Shown one piece after another: positions 34,201-37,599 of a stretch of DNA of 64,000 bases (its first letter is position 1; every line of letters starts with the position of its first letter). This DNA comes from Eonycteris spelaea (Eukaryota; Chordata; Mammalia; Chiroptera; Pteropodidae). A program made the position numbers and the translations under genes. The DNA is taken from contig PUFA01000116.1 of the NCBI GenBank assembly GCA_003508835.1, positions 682,001 to 746,000 on the forward strand. Direction: 5' to 3'. The notes under the pieces were generated by a model. The model worked only from the letters and a program-made list of their open reading frames with translations. It made no database searches and had not been told where the DNA came from.

Positions 34201-34890
34201 TGTAGCGGCCGCTCAGATCTGACTCTCTCGCCTTCTATTAACATAGAAATTGGAAAAAAAAAAAAAAAAGAGGGGGAGGGGTTGGGGGAGACGTGATTAC
34301 GCTTGCAAGCTGCAGGACTCCGGCAATAGGGTTTTGGAAGATGTAATTTTAAAAATGTGTTTGTATGAACTGTTTGTTTACATTTCTTTAATAAAAAAAC
34401 ACACACACACTGTTTTGTGTTTGCTTGTAGAAACTTAATCAGCATTTTGAACCAGGTTAGCTTTTTATTTTGTACTTACAATTCTGGTACTGACACTTCA
34501 CAGACTAAGTATAAAATGAAGTTTTTGTGTGCACAATTCAAGTGGACTGTAAACTGTTGGTCAATTCAGTGATGCAGTTCTGAACTTGTAATGTATATGG
34601 CATGATGTATTTTTATCTTACAGAATAAATCAATTGTATATATTTTTCTCTTGATAAATAGCTGTATGAAATTTGTTTCTTGAATATTTTTCTTCTCTTG
34701 TACAATATTCTGACATCCTACCAGTATTTGTCGCCCGGGTTTTTGTTTTGTTTTCTGTTCTGTATAATAGTATCTAATGTTGGCAAAAATTGAATTTTTT
34801 GAAGTATACAGAGTGTTATGGGTTTTGGAATTTGTGGACACAGATTTAGAAGATCTCCATTTACAAATAAAATATTTTACATCTATGAAC
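12..34890 (+). CDS. KMT2C: KMT2C (MLL3) histone H3K4 methyltransferase, C-terminal half, 23 exons plus 3' UTR (gene-level entry)
   Basis: KMT2C is the catalytic subunit of the MLL3 COMPASS-like complex, which works with WDR5, RBBP5, ASH2L, DPY30, UTX, PTIP, PA1 and NCOA6. It acts in the nucleus, mainly placing H3K4me1 at enhancers. The window begins 11 bases before an acceptor, so all 5' exons are missing. The 23 exons give 6,751 coding bases, about 2,250 codons; human KMT2C is about 4,900 residues. In order they encode an acidic segment, coiled coils with Pro/Gln-rich sequence, LXXLL motifs, a C2HC/PHD extended finger, FYRN, FYRC, the WIN motif GCARSEP, SET (NHSC and CYDY motifs) and a Cys-rich post-SET tail ending in WMN. 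The choice of KMT2C over its paralogue KMT2D rests on recalled human sequence and on the GALNT11 neighbour. All introns are GT-AG and phases chain correctly, except for five exons each short by one base. The intact splicing shows that this is the gene, not a processed copy. Confidence 0.97.
1243..4593. other. KMT2C introns around the 2nd exon: no further gene seen
   Basis: Outside the exon at 1,828-1,939 this DNA is intron. It contains a simple AT-rich tract at about 3,315-3,415 and short runs of AAATAAATA near 2,545-2,580. I recognise no other coding exon, RNA gene or repeat family here. Confidence 0.6.
1828..1939 (+). CDS. KMT2C: KMT2C exon (2nd)
   Basis: The exon lies between the acceptor TTCTTTAG and the donor GTGGGT. 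It is 112 bases, entering at phase 1 and leaving at phase 2. It encodes the well conserved DPIMKAKMVALKGINKVMAQ segment followed by NMGMPPVVMN. The open frame beyond 1939 is intron. Confidence 0.95.
4594..4671 (+). CDS. KMT2C: KMT2C exon (3rd), one base short: frameshift
   Basis: The exon lies between the acceptor CTTCTCGCAG and the donor GTACCA and is 78 bases long. The phases of its neighbours require 79. The entry frame reads FPFVGH and then meets TGA at 4616-4618. The frame one base back reads VTGTQTGEGQSLLPQALTQ, which matches the family. One base is therefore missing at about 4610-4614 (GGGCCATCGGTG). Skipping the exon would not rescue the frame, because neighbouring phases 2 and 0 do not join. 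A sequencing or assembly deletion is the likeliest explanation. Confidence 0.88.
5377..5620 (+). repeat. MIR SINE, degraded
   Basis: The order of features matches the MIR consensus: ACAGTGGAAAAAGCATAGGC (A-box region), then CTCAGTTCCACTATG, then TTGGGCAAGTTCTTTAATCT, and later GTAAGGACTGAGTAAAAGC. It is an old tRNA-derived SINE in the intron between the 3rd and 4th KMT2C exons, in sense orientation. Confidence 0.75.
6139..6202 (+). CDS. KMT2C: KMT2C exon (4th)
   Basis: This 64-base exon follows the acceptor TTATTTTAG and ends at a strong GTAAGT donor. It enters at phase 0 and leaves at phase 1. It encodes DGSITHQLSRPNPPNFGPGF and a final Val, almost identical to the human protein as I recall it. 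Confidence 0.93.
6203..8004. other. KMT2C intron with simple repeats: (TA)11 and a T17 run
   Basis: The intron holds a perfect TA dinucleotide run at 6,469-6,490 and a T17 run at 7,231-7,247. A tRNA-like relic at about 7,704-7,775 is reported separately as a finding. No other gene was recognised. Confidence 0.7.
6469..6490. repeat. (TA)n microsatellite
   Basis: Eleven perfect TA units follow a T-rich stretch in a KMT2C intron. Such runs vary in length between individuals. Confidence 0.95.
8005..8237 (+). CDS. KMT2C: KMT2C exon (5th): coiled coil
   Basis: The exon follows the acceptor TTTCCCTCAG and ends at GTGAGG; 233 bases, phase 1 in and 0 out. It encodes a long charged helix with heptad spacing, containing YEEWLQETQQLLQMQQKYL, the basic patch HRKSKKALSAKQRTAKKAGR and EQQSMVQKQLEQ. 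The helix continues into the next exon. Third positions are very GC-rich compared with the AT-rich introns on its 5' side. Confidence 0.96.
8238..9351. other. KMT2C intron: no feature recognised
   Basis: The 5' part is GC-rich like the neighbouring exons, and the 3' part is AT-rich. Several open frames occur, but they show no family similarity that I recognise and no coding signature. Confidence 0.6.
9352..10943 (+). CDS. KMT2C: KMT2C exon (6th, largest in window): coiled coil, Pro-rich region, basic cluster, LXXLL; one base short
   Basis: The exon follows the acceptor GTCGTTGCAG and ends at GTGAGT; 1,592 bases where phases 0 to 0 require 1,593. It carries the end of the coiled coil (IRKQQKEHAELIEDYR), a Pro-rich linker, a second charged helix (ERERKERLREQQERQRIQL) and the basic NLS-like cluster KGKKKRTRKKKK. 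Near the end the frame breaks at about 10,797-10,803 (AAGGGCGCACAGGC) and stops at 10,816-10,818. One frame back the protein resumes as GNELLRHLLKSKK, an LXXLL nuclear-receptor box, and stays open to the donor. Compared with recalled human sequence, Gln/Pro-rich runs are shortened in frame. Confidence 0.93.
12727..12960. repeat. Non-autonomous hAT-type DNA transposon relic
   Basis: The left end reads TGTCCCCAACCCTGAG and the right end AAAGGCTGGGGACTGTGG, a decayed inverted pair of the CAGTGGTCCCCAACC kind. Between them are GGGCCGCACAGCAGGAGGTG, GAGCGGAGCTTCTCCTGCAT and GCATTAGATTCTCATGGGAG, phrases of a well known mammalian MER-type element. I do not give a family name. Confidence 0.65.
12991..13010. 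repeat. (CA)n microsatellite
   Basis: About ten CA units follow a run of Cs, 30 bases past the end of the hAT-type relic. Confidence 0.9.
13255..13350 (-). repeat. MER5A-like hAT-Charlie fragment
   Basis: GGGTCTGATTCGGTAGGTCC, GAGAGTCTGCATTTCTGACC and ATTCCCAGGTGACC follow the MER5A consensus in reverse orientation, with about 15-20% divergence by eye. The terminal inverted repeats are not both recognisable. Confidence 0.65.
14386..14598 (+). CDS. KMT2C: KMT2C exon (7th): basic segment
   Basis: The exon lies between the acceptor TCACGGCAG and the donor GTGAGC; 213 bases, 71 codons, phase 0 to 0. It encodes GGFGCGN, then a strongly basic KKQRSKRTQRSGEKAAPRAK segment and DTFTHLRQ. The basic run is consistent with nuclear localisation or DNA contact, which is inferred. 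Confidence 0.95.
14599..16841. other. KMT2C introns flanking the 8th exon: no further feature recognised
   Basis: Outside the exon at 15,280-15,444 the DNA is mostly AT-rich intron. I recognise no repeat family, RNA gene or extra coding exon. Confidence 0.55.
15280..15444 (+). CDS. KMT2C: KMT2C exon (8th): probable cassette exon
   Basis: The exon follows the acceptor TTCTAATAG and ends at GTATGT; 165 bases, 55 codons, phase 0 to 0. It encodes QLSLLPLMEPITGVNFAHFL through to GVSDYYSQLIYK. The flanking exons also join in frame without it, so it can be skipped cleanly. I recall human transcripts with and without this segment; its inclusion here cannot be read from the DNA. The acceptor AATAGCAG also offers a second AG three bases downstream, which would drop one Gln. 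Confidence 0.9.
16842..16983 (+). CDS. KMT2C: KMT2C exon (9th): Pro-rich
   Basis: The exon follows the acceptor GTCTCCTGCAG and ends at GTAGGG; 142 bases, phase 0 in and 1 out. It encodes the Pro-rich PPTPPASLPPTPPPMACQK followed by MANGFATTEELAGKAG. It is almost unchanged from the human protein as I recall it. Confidence 0.95.
17127..17274 (+). CDS. KMT2C: KMT2C exon (10th)
   Basis: The exon follows the acceptor GCATTTCTAG and ends at GTAGGT; 148 bases, phase 1 in and 2 out. It encodes TKSLGPKPFQLPFRPQEDLL and a segment containing VPASLPTPPHN. The intron before it is only 143 bases. Confidence 0.94.
17275..18456. other. KMT2C intron: short tandem repeat and possible MIR end
   Basis: A short tandem motif TTATAAGCCAT occurs twice at about 17,540-17,562. 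ATCGGTTAGGAAAACAGAGG at about 18,098 resembles the reverse complement of a MIR/L2 3' part, but too little is left to be sure. Nothing else was recognised. Confidence 0.4.
18457..18635 (+). CDS. KMT2C: KMT2C exon (11th)
   Basis: The exon follows the acceptor CTCACGCAG and ends at GTGGGT; 179 bases, phase 2 in and 1 out. It encodes ERDTPDSFVPSSSPESVVG and SLVKEEPPEPVPSPIIPILP, a conserved Ser/Pro and acidic segment. VKEE resembles a sumoylation consensus; any modification is untested. Confidence 0.95.
18730..18866 (+). CDS. KMT2C: KMT2C exon (12th)
   Basis: The exon follows the acceptor TTCTCTTTCAG and ends at GTAACG; 137 bases, phase 1 in and 0 out. It encodes NDIKTEPGTLFFTPSFGSS and GLISVAITLHPTAAE. 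IKTEP is a second sumoylation-like site. The open frame beyond 18,866 is intron. Confidence 0.95.
18867..20985. other. KMT2C introns flanking the 13th exon: no further feature recognised
   Basis: Outside the exon at 19,711-19,960 these introns are GC-rich, with pyrimidine-rich sequence at about 20,200-20,500. Overlapping open frames of up to 224 codons occur in several frames, with no recognisable protein family and no conservation signal that I can judge. Confidence 0.55.
19711..19960 (+). CDS. KMT2C: KMT2C exon (13th)
   Basis: The exon follows the acceptor TGTGTTGCAG and ends at GTGAGC; 250 bases, phase 0 in and 1 out. It encodes the highly conserved NISSVVAAFSDLLHVRIPNS, then LRGPPPGSANPPRLAASYRL and PFPPTSN. 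This block lies just N-terminal to the extended PHD region. Confidence 0.95.
20986..21125 (+). CDS. KMT2C: KMT2C exon (14th): Cys/His segment before the ePHD
   Basis: The exon follows the acceptor TGTTGCAG and ends at GTAGTG; 140 bases, phase 1 in and 0 out. It encodes TQWCCHCKVVVLGGGVRKSF, a short Cys/His zinc-knuckle-like segment completed by the CSNNC in the next exon. The donor is weaker than most in the gene (CAG|GTAGTG). The last residues here (DLACVNQ) differ from the recalled human DLTLLNK. Confidence 0.92.
21451..21558 (+). CDS. KMT2C: KMT2C exon (15th)
   Basis: The exon follows the acceptor TGCTTTTCAG and ends at GTAAGT; 108 bases, 36 codons, phase 0 to 0. It encodes DVVFCSNNCFILYSSTAQAK, which supplies the CSNNC cysteines that pair with the previous exon. 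A G-rich tract begins about 50 bases past the donor. Confidence 0.94.
21609..21647 (+). other. G-quadruplex-type motif downstream of a KMT2C 5' splice site
   Basis: Seven runs of three or four Gs are separated by loops of 1-9 bases, starting about 50 bases after the GTAAGT donor of the 15th exon. The motif would be on the RNA strand of the transcript. Folding is inferred only. Confidence 0.5.
22050..22925 (-). mobile_element. L1 LINE 3' end, antisense to KMT2C
   Basis: The block reads as an L1 3' UTR and ORF2 C-terminus in reverse. It starts with T-rich sequence and CAGTTCGTTGACATACAATA, then TTTTTTCACCCATCCCCC, ATGGCTAAATAATAGTCCAT (reverse of the ORF2 C-terminal TMEYYSAI region), and TGATGATGGCCATTCTGACA. 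It is 5'-truncated and not coding-competent. It belongs to the same kind of L1 as the copy at 35,375. Confidence 0.85.
23760..24877 (+). CDS. KMT2C: KMT2C exon (16th): extended PHD finger, FYRN and start of FYRC; two single-base losses
   Basis: The exon follows the acceptor CCGCCCAG and ends at GTAAGA; 1,118 bases where phases 0 to 1 require 1,120. It starts with a Pro-rich linker and then carries KVTVKLKPRLRTVHGGFED. The ePHD follows: CCFCHEEGDGLTDGPARLL, LWVHLNCALWSTEVYETQAG, MKCVFCH, TGATSGCHRFRCANVYHFTC and TMLCPMHKPKG. FYRN starts at ELSYFAVFRRVYVQRDEVRQ, and FYRC begins near GRPVFVIRVVEQGHEDLV. The first break is at about 23,897-23,905 (ATCGCCCCCGCCAC). The second, at about 24,382-24,389 (CACAGACGGGCG), sits inside the ePHD. 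After each, the protein resumes one frame back. Confidence 0.93.
24878..26898. other. KMT2C introns flanking the 17th exon: no further feature recognised
   Basis: Outside the exon at 25,786-25,922 this is AT-rich intron at 24,880-25,785 and mixed sequence afterwards. I recognise no repeat family or RNA gene. Confidence 0.55.
25786..25922 (+). CDS. KMT2C: KMT2C exon (17th): FYRC
   Basis: The exon follows the acceptor CATACGTAG and ends at GTGAGT; 137 bases, phase 1 in and 0 out. It encodes GVWDKILEPVASVRKKSEML and FPAYLKGEDLFGLTVPAVAR, the central part of the FYRC domain. FYRN and FYRC fold together in this family. Confidence 0.96.
26899..27040 (+). CDS. KMT2C: KMT2C exon (18th): end of FYRC and WIN motif; one base short at the donor
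   Basis: The exon follows the acceptor CGTTCCAG and is 142 bases; phase 0 in and 2 out requires 143. It encodes LPGVEACENYTFRYGRNPLM, ELPLAVNPT and the WIN motif GCARSEP, which binds the central cavity of WDR5. The exon ends KRFVL and then G before GTATTT. Joined as written, the next exon is read one base out and stops at once. One base (expected TTAAG, seen TTAG) is missing next to the splice junction at about 27,037-27,041. Confidence 0.9.
27296..27464 (+). CDS. KMT2C: KMT2C exon (19th): pre-SET linker
   Basis: The exon follows the acceptor CACCTGCAG and ends at GTGAGC; 169 bases, phase 2 in and 0 out. It encodes RPHTLNSTSTSKSFQSTVTG and YRRMKTEWKSNVYLARSRIQ, which lead into the SET domain. 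The phase of its first base shows that the previous exon has lost one base. Confidence 0.95.
27465..30723. other. Large KMT2C intron before the SET exons
   Basis: A pyrimidine-rich tract lies at about 28,438-28,463, and old LINE-like sequence is likely at 29,290-29,430. The several open frames of 100-279 codons overlap each other in multiple frames and have no recognisable domain. No gene other than KMT2C is supported. Confidence 0.55.
29290..29430 (-). repeat. Possible old L1 3' fragment
   Basis: GGAATGAGCACCTTTGCACA, ATTTATTTGCTCTTCAGCAC and CATGTCTTGCCCATTCTTCA follow the order of an L1 ORF2 3' end in reverse (the 'gaacaccttttcac ... gtcttttgcccatttt' stretch). Divergence is high. Confidence 0.4.
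30724..30840 (+). CDS. KMT2C: KMT2C exon (20th): SET domain N-terminus
   Basis: The exon follows the acceptor TTCCCCCAG and ends at GTACGT; 117 bases, 39 codons, phase 0 to 0. It encodes GLGLYAARDIEKHTMVIEYI and GTIIRNEVANRKEKLYESQ. The GLGLYA strand is the usual start of the S-adenosylmethionine-binding part of MLL-type SET domains. The protein is essentially unchanged from other mammals. Confidence 0.97.
31139..31212 (+). CDS. KMT2C: KMT2C exon (21st): SET domain
   Basis: The exon follows the acceptor TCTTTCAG and ends at GTGAGG; 74 bases, phase 0 in and 2 out. It encodes NRGVYMFRMDSDHVIDATL and TGGPA. YMFRMD followed by DHVIDAT is the typical SET core of KMT2 proteins. The introns on either side are only about 300 and 194 bases. 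Confidence 0.97.
31407..31515 (+). CDS. KMT2C: KMT2C exon (22nd): SET catalytic NHSC motif
   Basis: The exon follows the acceptor GGCTTGCAG and ends at GTAAGC; 109 bases, phase 2 in and 0 out. It encodes YINHSCAPNCVAEVV, which carries the NHSC pseudoknot motif of the active site, then FERGHKIIISSSRRIQKGEE. No catalytic residue is missing. Confidence 0.97.
31516..32907. other. Last KMT2C intron: no feature recognised
   Basis: This is GC-rich intron between the NHSC exon and the terminal exon. I recognise no repeats. Confidence 0.6.
32908..33000 (+). CDS. KMT2C: KMT2C terminal coding exon (23rd): end of SET and post-SET, stop TGA
   Basis: The exon follows the acceptor CGTGGGCAG; the coding part is 93 bases, 30 residues plus TGA. 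It encodes LCYDYKFDFEDDQHKIP, with the catalytic Tyr motif CYDY, followed by CHCGAVNCRKWMN. The post-SET cysteines bind zinc together with the Cys of the NHSC motif, and WMN is the normal C-terminus of the protein. Confidence 0.97.
   Translation, partial: LCYDYKFDFEDDQHKIPCHCGAVNCRKWMN
33741..33748 (+). promoter_or_regulatory. Pumilio-type motif in KMT2C 3' UTR
   Basis: TGTAAATA fits the PUM1/PUM2 consensus TGTANATA and lies in an AT-rich part of the 3' UTR. A second match, TGTATATA, is at 34,635-34,642. Both are matches to a short consensus; binding is inferred. Confidence 0.45.
34635..34642 (+). promoter_or_regulatory. Second Pumilio-type motif in KMT2C 3' UTR
   Basis: TGTATATA fits the TGTANATA consensus and sits just after the AATAAA at 34,624. 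It would be present only in transcripts that use the distal poly(A) site. Confidence 0.4.
34866..34871 (+). terminator. Probable distal poly(A) signal of KMT2C
   Basis: AATAAA lies 1.87 kb after the stop, and T/GT-rich sequence (TCTCTGTTAGTCTCTCTCGTG) starts about 25 bases later, as expected of a downstream element. The other hexamers upstream (33,473; 33,667; 34,390; 34,624) are candidates for shorter 3' UTRs. Confidence 0.65.
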
Positions 34891-35374
34891 GGCACCTTGA
34901 GTCTCTGTTAGTCTCTCTCGTGTTCTGATCTCAGCTCTGAAACCGATGACGGCCCCAAATTCTCCAACGGTCTCTCTTTTTGGAGTTATTGGCATTTCAA
35001 TTGTTATCAACGCTGTTCATTTTCTTTTCAAATAAAAGCTTTAGATGTATGTAACTCGTTCCAAATAGGGACTCTGTCATCCTTGCAGCTGAATAAAGAA
35101 GGGAACTTTGGTTTTTTAGTTTACCAAGGCCTAGTTAAAAATATCTGTGGTGGCTTCTTCCCTTGTTTAATACGTTTTTTTTTTTTTCTGTTAAATATTT
35201 AACATATTTAAAGAGGTTGCTAAGAATTAAATTAGGTCAGAATACCCCTTGATTTTTTTTTTTTTACTTAGTAGAGAGAGTACAATTTGTGAAGAAACCC
35301 AAGGCCCTTTATGTGTTTCTTTCTACTTTCAGTAAGTAAAATTCTACGTGCAATGTAAATTACATTTATTTTTT
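34891..35374. other. Intergenic DNA after KMT2C
   Basis: This AT-rich segment contains two further AATAAA hexamers (near 35,032 and 35,092) that could end rare longer KMT2C transcripts. T-runs lie near 35,177 and 35,255. Nothing else was recognised. Confidence 0.5.
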
Positions 35375-36725
35375 AAAATATTTTATTTTTCAATTATAGT
35401 CGACATACAATATTATACTAGTTTCAGGTGAACAACATAGTTACTAGACATATCACTTACAAAGTGATCACTCCACCGCACATGGTTGTAACATCACTGA
35501 CTTCACTGCCTCAGCTGTACTTGCCATAACTGTTTCTGTGACTGGCGATTTGTGCATCTTCAGCCCGTCACCTTTTTTCACCCACATCCCCAACCCCTTG
35601 GCGACCATTAGTTTGTTCTCTGTGTGTGAATTTATTTGTTTAGAGTCTACATATAAGTGAAGTCACGTGGTGTTTGCCTTATTTTACTTAACATTGTATC
35701 TTCTATCTAGGTCCATCCATGTTGTCACAAATGGTAAGATTTCATGTTTTTATGACCGAGTAGTAGTCCAGGTATATATGTACCACGGCTTCTTTATCCA
35801 GTCGTCTATTCATGGGCACTGACGTTGCTTCCATGATCTTGGCCAGGGTCAGTGATGCTGCACTGACTACAGGGATGCGTGTCTCTTTTCAGATCAGTGT
35901 TTTGGATGTCTTGGGATAAAAACCCAGCGTGGGACTGCTGGTTCATGTGTCCCATGTTTAATTTTTTGAGGAACCGCCACACTCTTTTTCCATAGTGGCT
36001 GCACCAGTTTGCAATCCAAGGACAGTGCACGAGGGCTCCCTTTTCTCCACGTCCTCGTCAGCCCTTGTGCCTGTTGATTTACTGATGATGGCCATTCTGA
36101 CAGGTGGGAGGCGGTATCTCCTTGTGGCTGTAATGTGCAATCCCCTGATGTTGAGCGATGTTAAGCATCTTTTCATGTCTATTGGCCATTTGTATGTCCT
36201 CTTTGGATAAATGTCTATTCAGGTCTTATGCCCATTTTCTTATACTTATTTAGTATTGAGCTATATGAGTTCTCAGAGTTTTATTCTAATAGTTTTTTTG
36301 GTGGAATGTTCGGGGTTCTATGTCATCTGCAAGTAATGACAGTTCAATTTCTTCCTTTCCAGTTTAGATGCCTTTTATTTTTTCTAATTTGGTTGCTGTG
36401 ACTAGGACTTCCAATACTACGTTGAATAAAAGTGAAAGTGGTGAAAGTGGACATCCTTGTTGATCCTGACCACAAAGAAAATGCTTGCAGCTTCTCACCG
36501 TTGAGCATGTTAGCTGTGGGGCTGTCGTATATGGCCTTCAGCATGCTGAGGTATGTGCCCTCTGTCTCCACTTTGCTGAGCGTTTTTCATAAACAGAAGC
36601 TGGACTTTTCAAATACTATTCTGTATCTATTGATATGGTTTTCACGCTTCATTGTTTGTGAAGTATCACATTAACTGACTTGTGGGTATTGAACCAACCT
36701 TGCATGCCGAGAATAAACCCCATAG
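35375..36725 (-). mobile_element. L1 LINE 3' part, reverse orientation
   Basis: It begins with the reverse of an L1 poly(A) and 3' UTR (CGACATACAATATTATACTA), then CACCCACATCCCCAACCCC and TTTTATGACCGAGTAGTAGT. GTGGCTGCACCAGTTTGCAA and TGATGATGGCCATTCTGACA mark the ORF2 end. After an internal deletion near 36,240-36,330 it continues into the RT region (GGTTGCTGTGACTAGGACTT, AGTGGACATCCTTGTTG). It is broken and non-coding. Confidence 0.88.
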
Positions 36726-36729
36726 TGAT

Positions 36730-37580
36730 CTGTGGCTGGCTGCCACCTTGCTAGGCTTGGAGGCACCTAGGAGAGGCCAGCTACGAACCAAGGTCGATGG
36801 CCACTAGTCCCGGGCTTGGGACCGTGTAGCAAGAGGTACAGGGATGCTGAGGCCAGCTGCTGCCTGTTTGGGGCGTGTGAACCCTGGAGAGGTTTTCGGA
36901 AAGTCCACAGGCTGCGCCAAGCTGGCCGCTTGTGTAGAAGAGGTTCAGGCTGGGTGAGGCTGACCAGGGCCGGCGAATGGTGTGAGCCAGGTTAACAGAG
37001 ACAGACACAGCACTGGCTGGGCAGGAGGAAGCACCAACAAAGGAACAGTGGCATTGGTGGCACTTCCGTCCCTGAACAGAGTTGTCCCCTCTGCCTCTAA
37101 GTTAATCTCTTTTCTCCTGTGTGTCCCGGGTGCTTTTCAAGCTGCTGCCCCTTCACTGGAGCTCAGGGCACACGGGTATGTGAGTGCGCGCGCGCGGTCC
37201 TCCTAAGGGGAGCGCCTCGGTCCCCAGCAGCCCCTCGTCTCACTCAGCCACCATCTCTGCTGGTTTTCACAGCCACGTGTTATGGGGACTTCTTTTTTGG
37301 CACTGGAACCCTGAGCTGGGGAGCCCTCCTTTCTTCGGGGGGACCCCCACAACCACGATGTCCCTCCCAATTCTTAACTGCCACACTGTGGATGTGGGAC
37401 TGGCCCAGTCCGCATCTCTGCCCCTCCTACCGGTCTCGAGGTGGCCTCTTCGGTGTCTTCCCGGTTGTAGGATTTCTGTGCAGCTAGACTACAGGCAGCT
37501 CCCAATGATGGCCGTTCTGTAGTGGTGATTTTGATGTGGCCGTGAGAGGAGGTGGCACAGCGTCTACCTGCTCTGCCCTT
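36730..37580 (-). repeat. Possible L1 5' UTR or ERV-type segment next to the L1
   Basis: The GC-rich block contains GTTATGGGGACTTCTTTTTT, CACTGGAACCCTGAGCTGGG, TTCTTAACTGCCACACTGTG and GTGATTTTGATGTGGCCGTG. These phrases resemble a dispersed mammalian repeat that I associate with L1 5' regions in reverse orientation. With the L1 3' part just before it, the two could be one internally deleted L1. The family is not certain. Confidence 0.35.
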
Positions 37581-37599
37581 GTGACTAGGCAAAAATGCA

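Larger units (their letters stand above)
33001..34890 (+). other. KMT2C: KMT2C 3' UTR
   Basis: About 1.9 kb of AT-rich DNA follows the stop codon, matching the expected UTR length for this gene. AATAAA hexamers occur at 33,473, 33,667, 34,390, 34,624 and 34,866. I place the main end just past the last, near 34,885-34,890. A T-rich tract at about 33,240-33,300 and an A17 run in a purine-rich stretch at about 34,254-34,280 are the low-complexity parts. The exact cleavage site is inferred. Confidence 0.75.
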
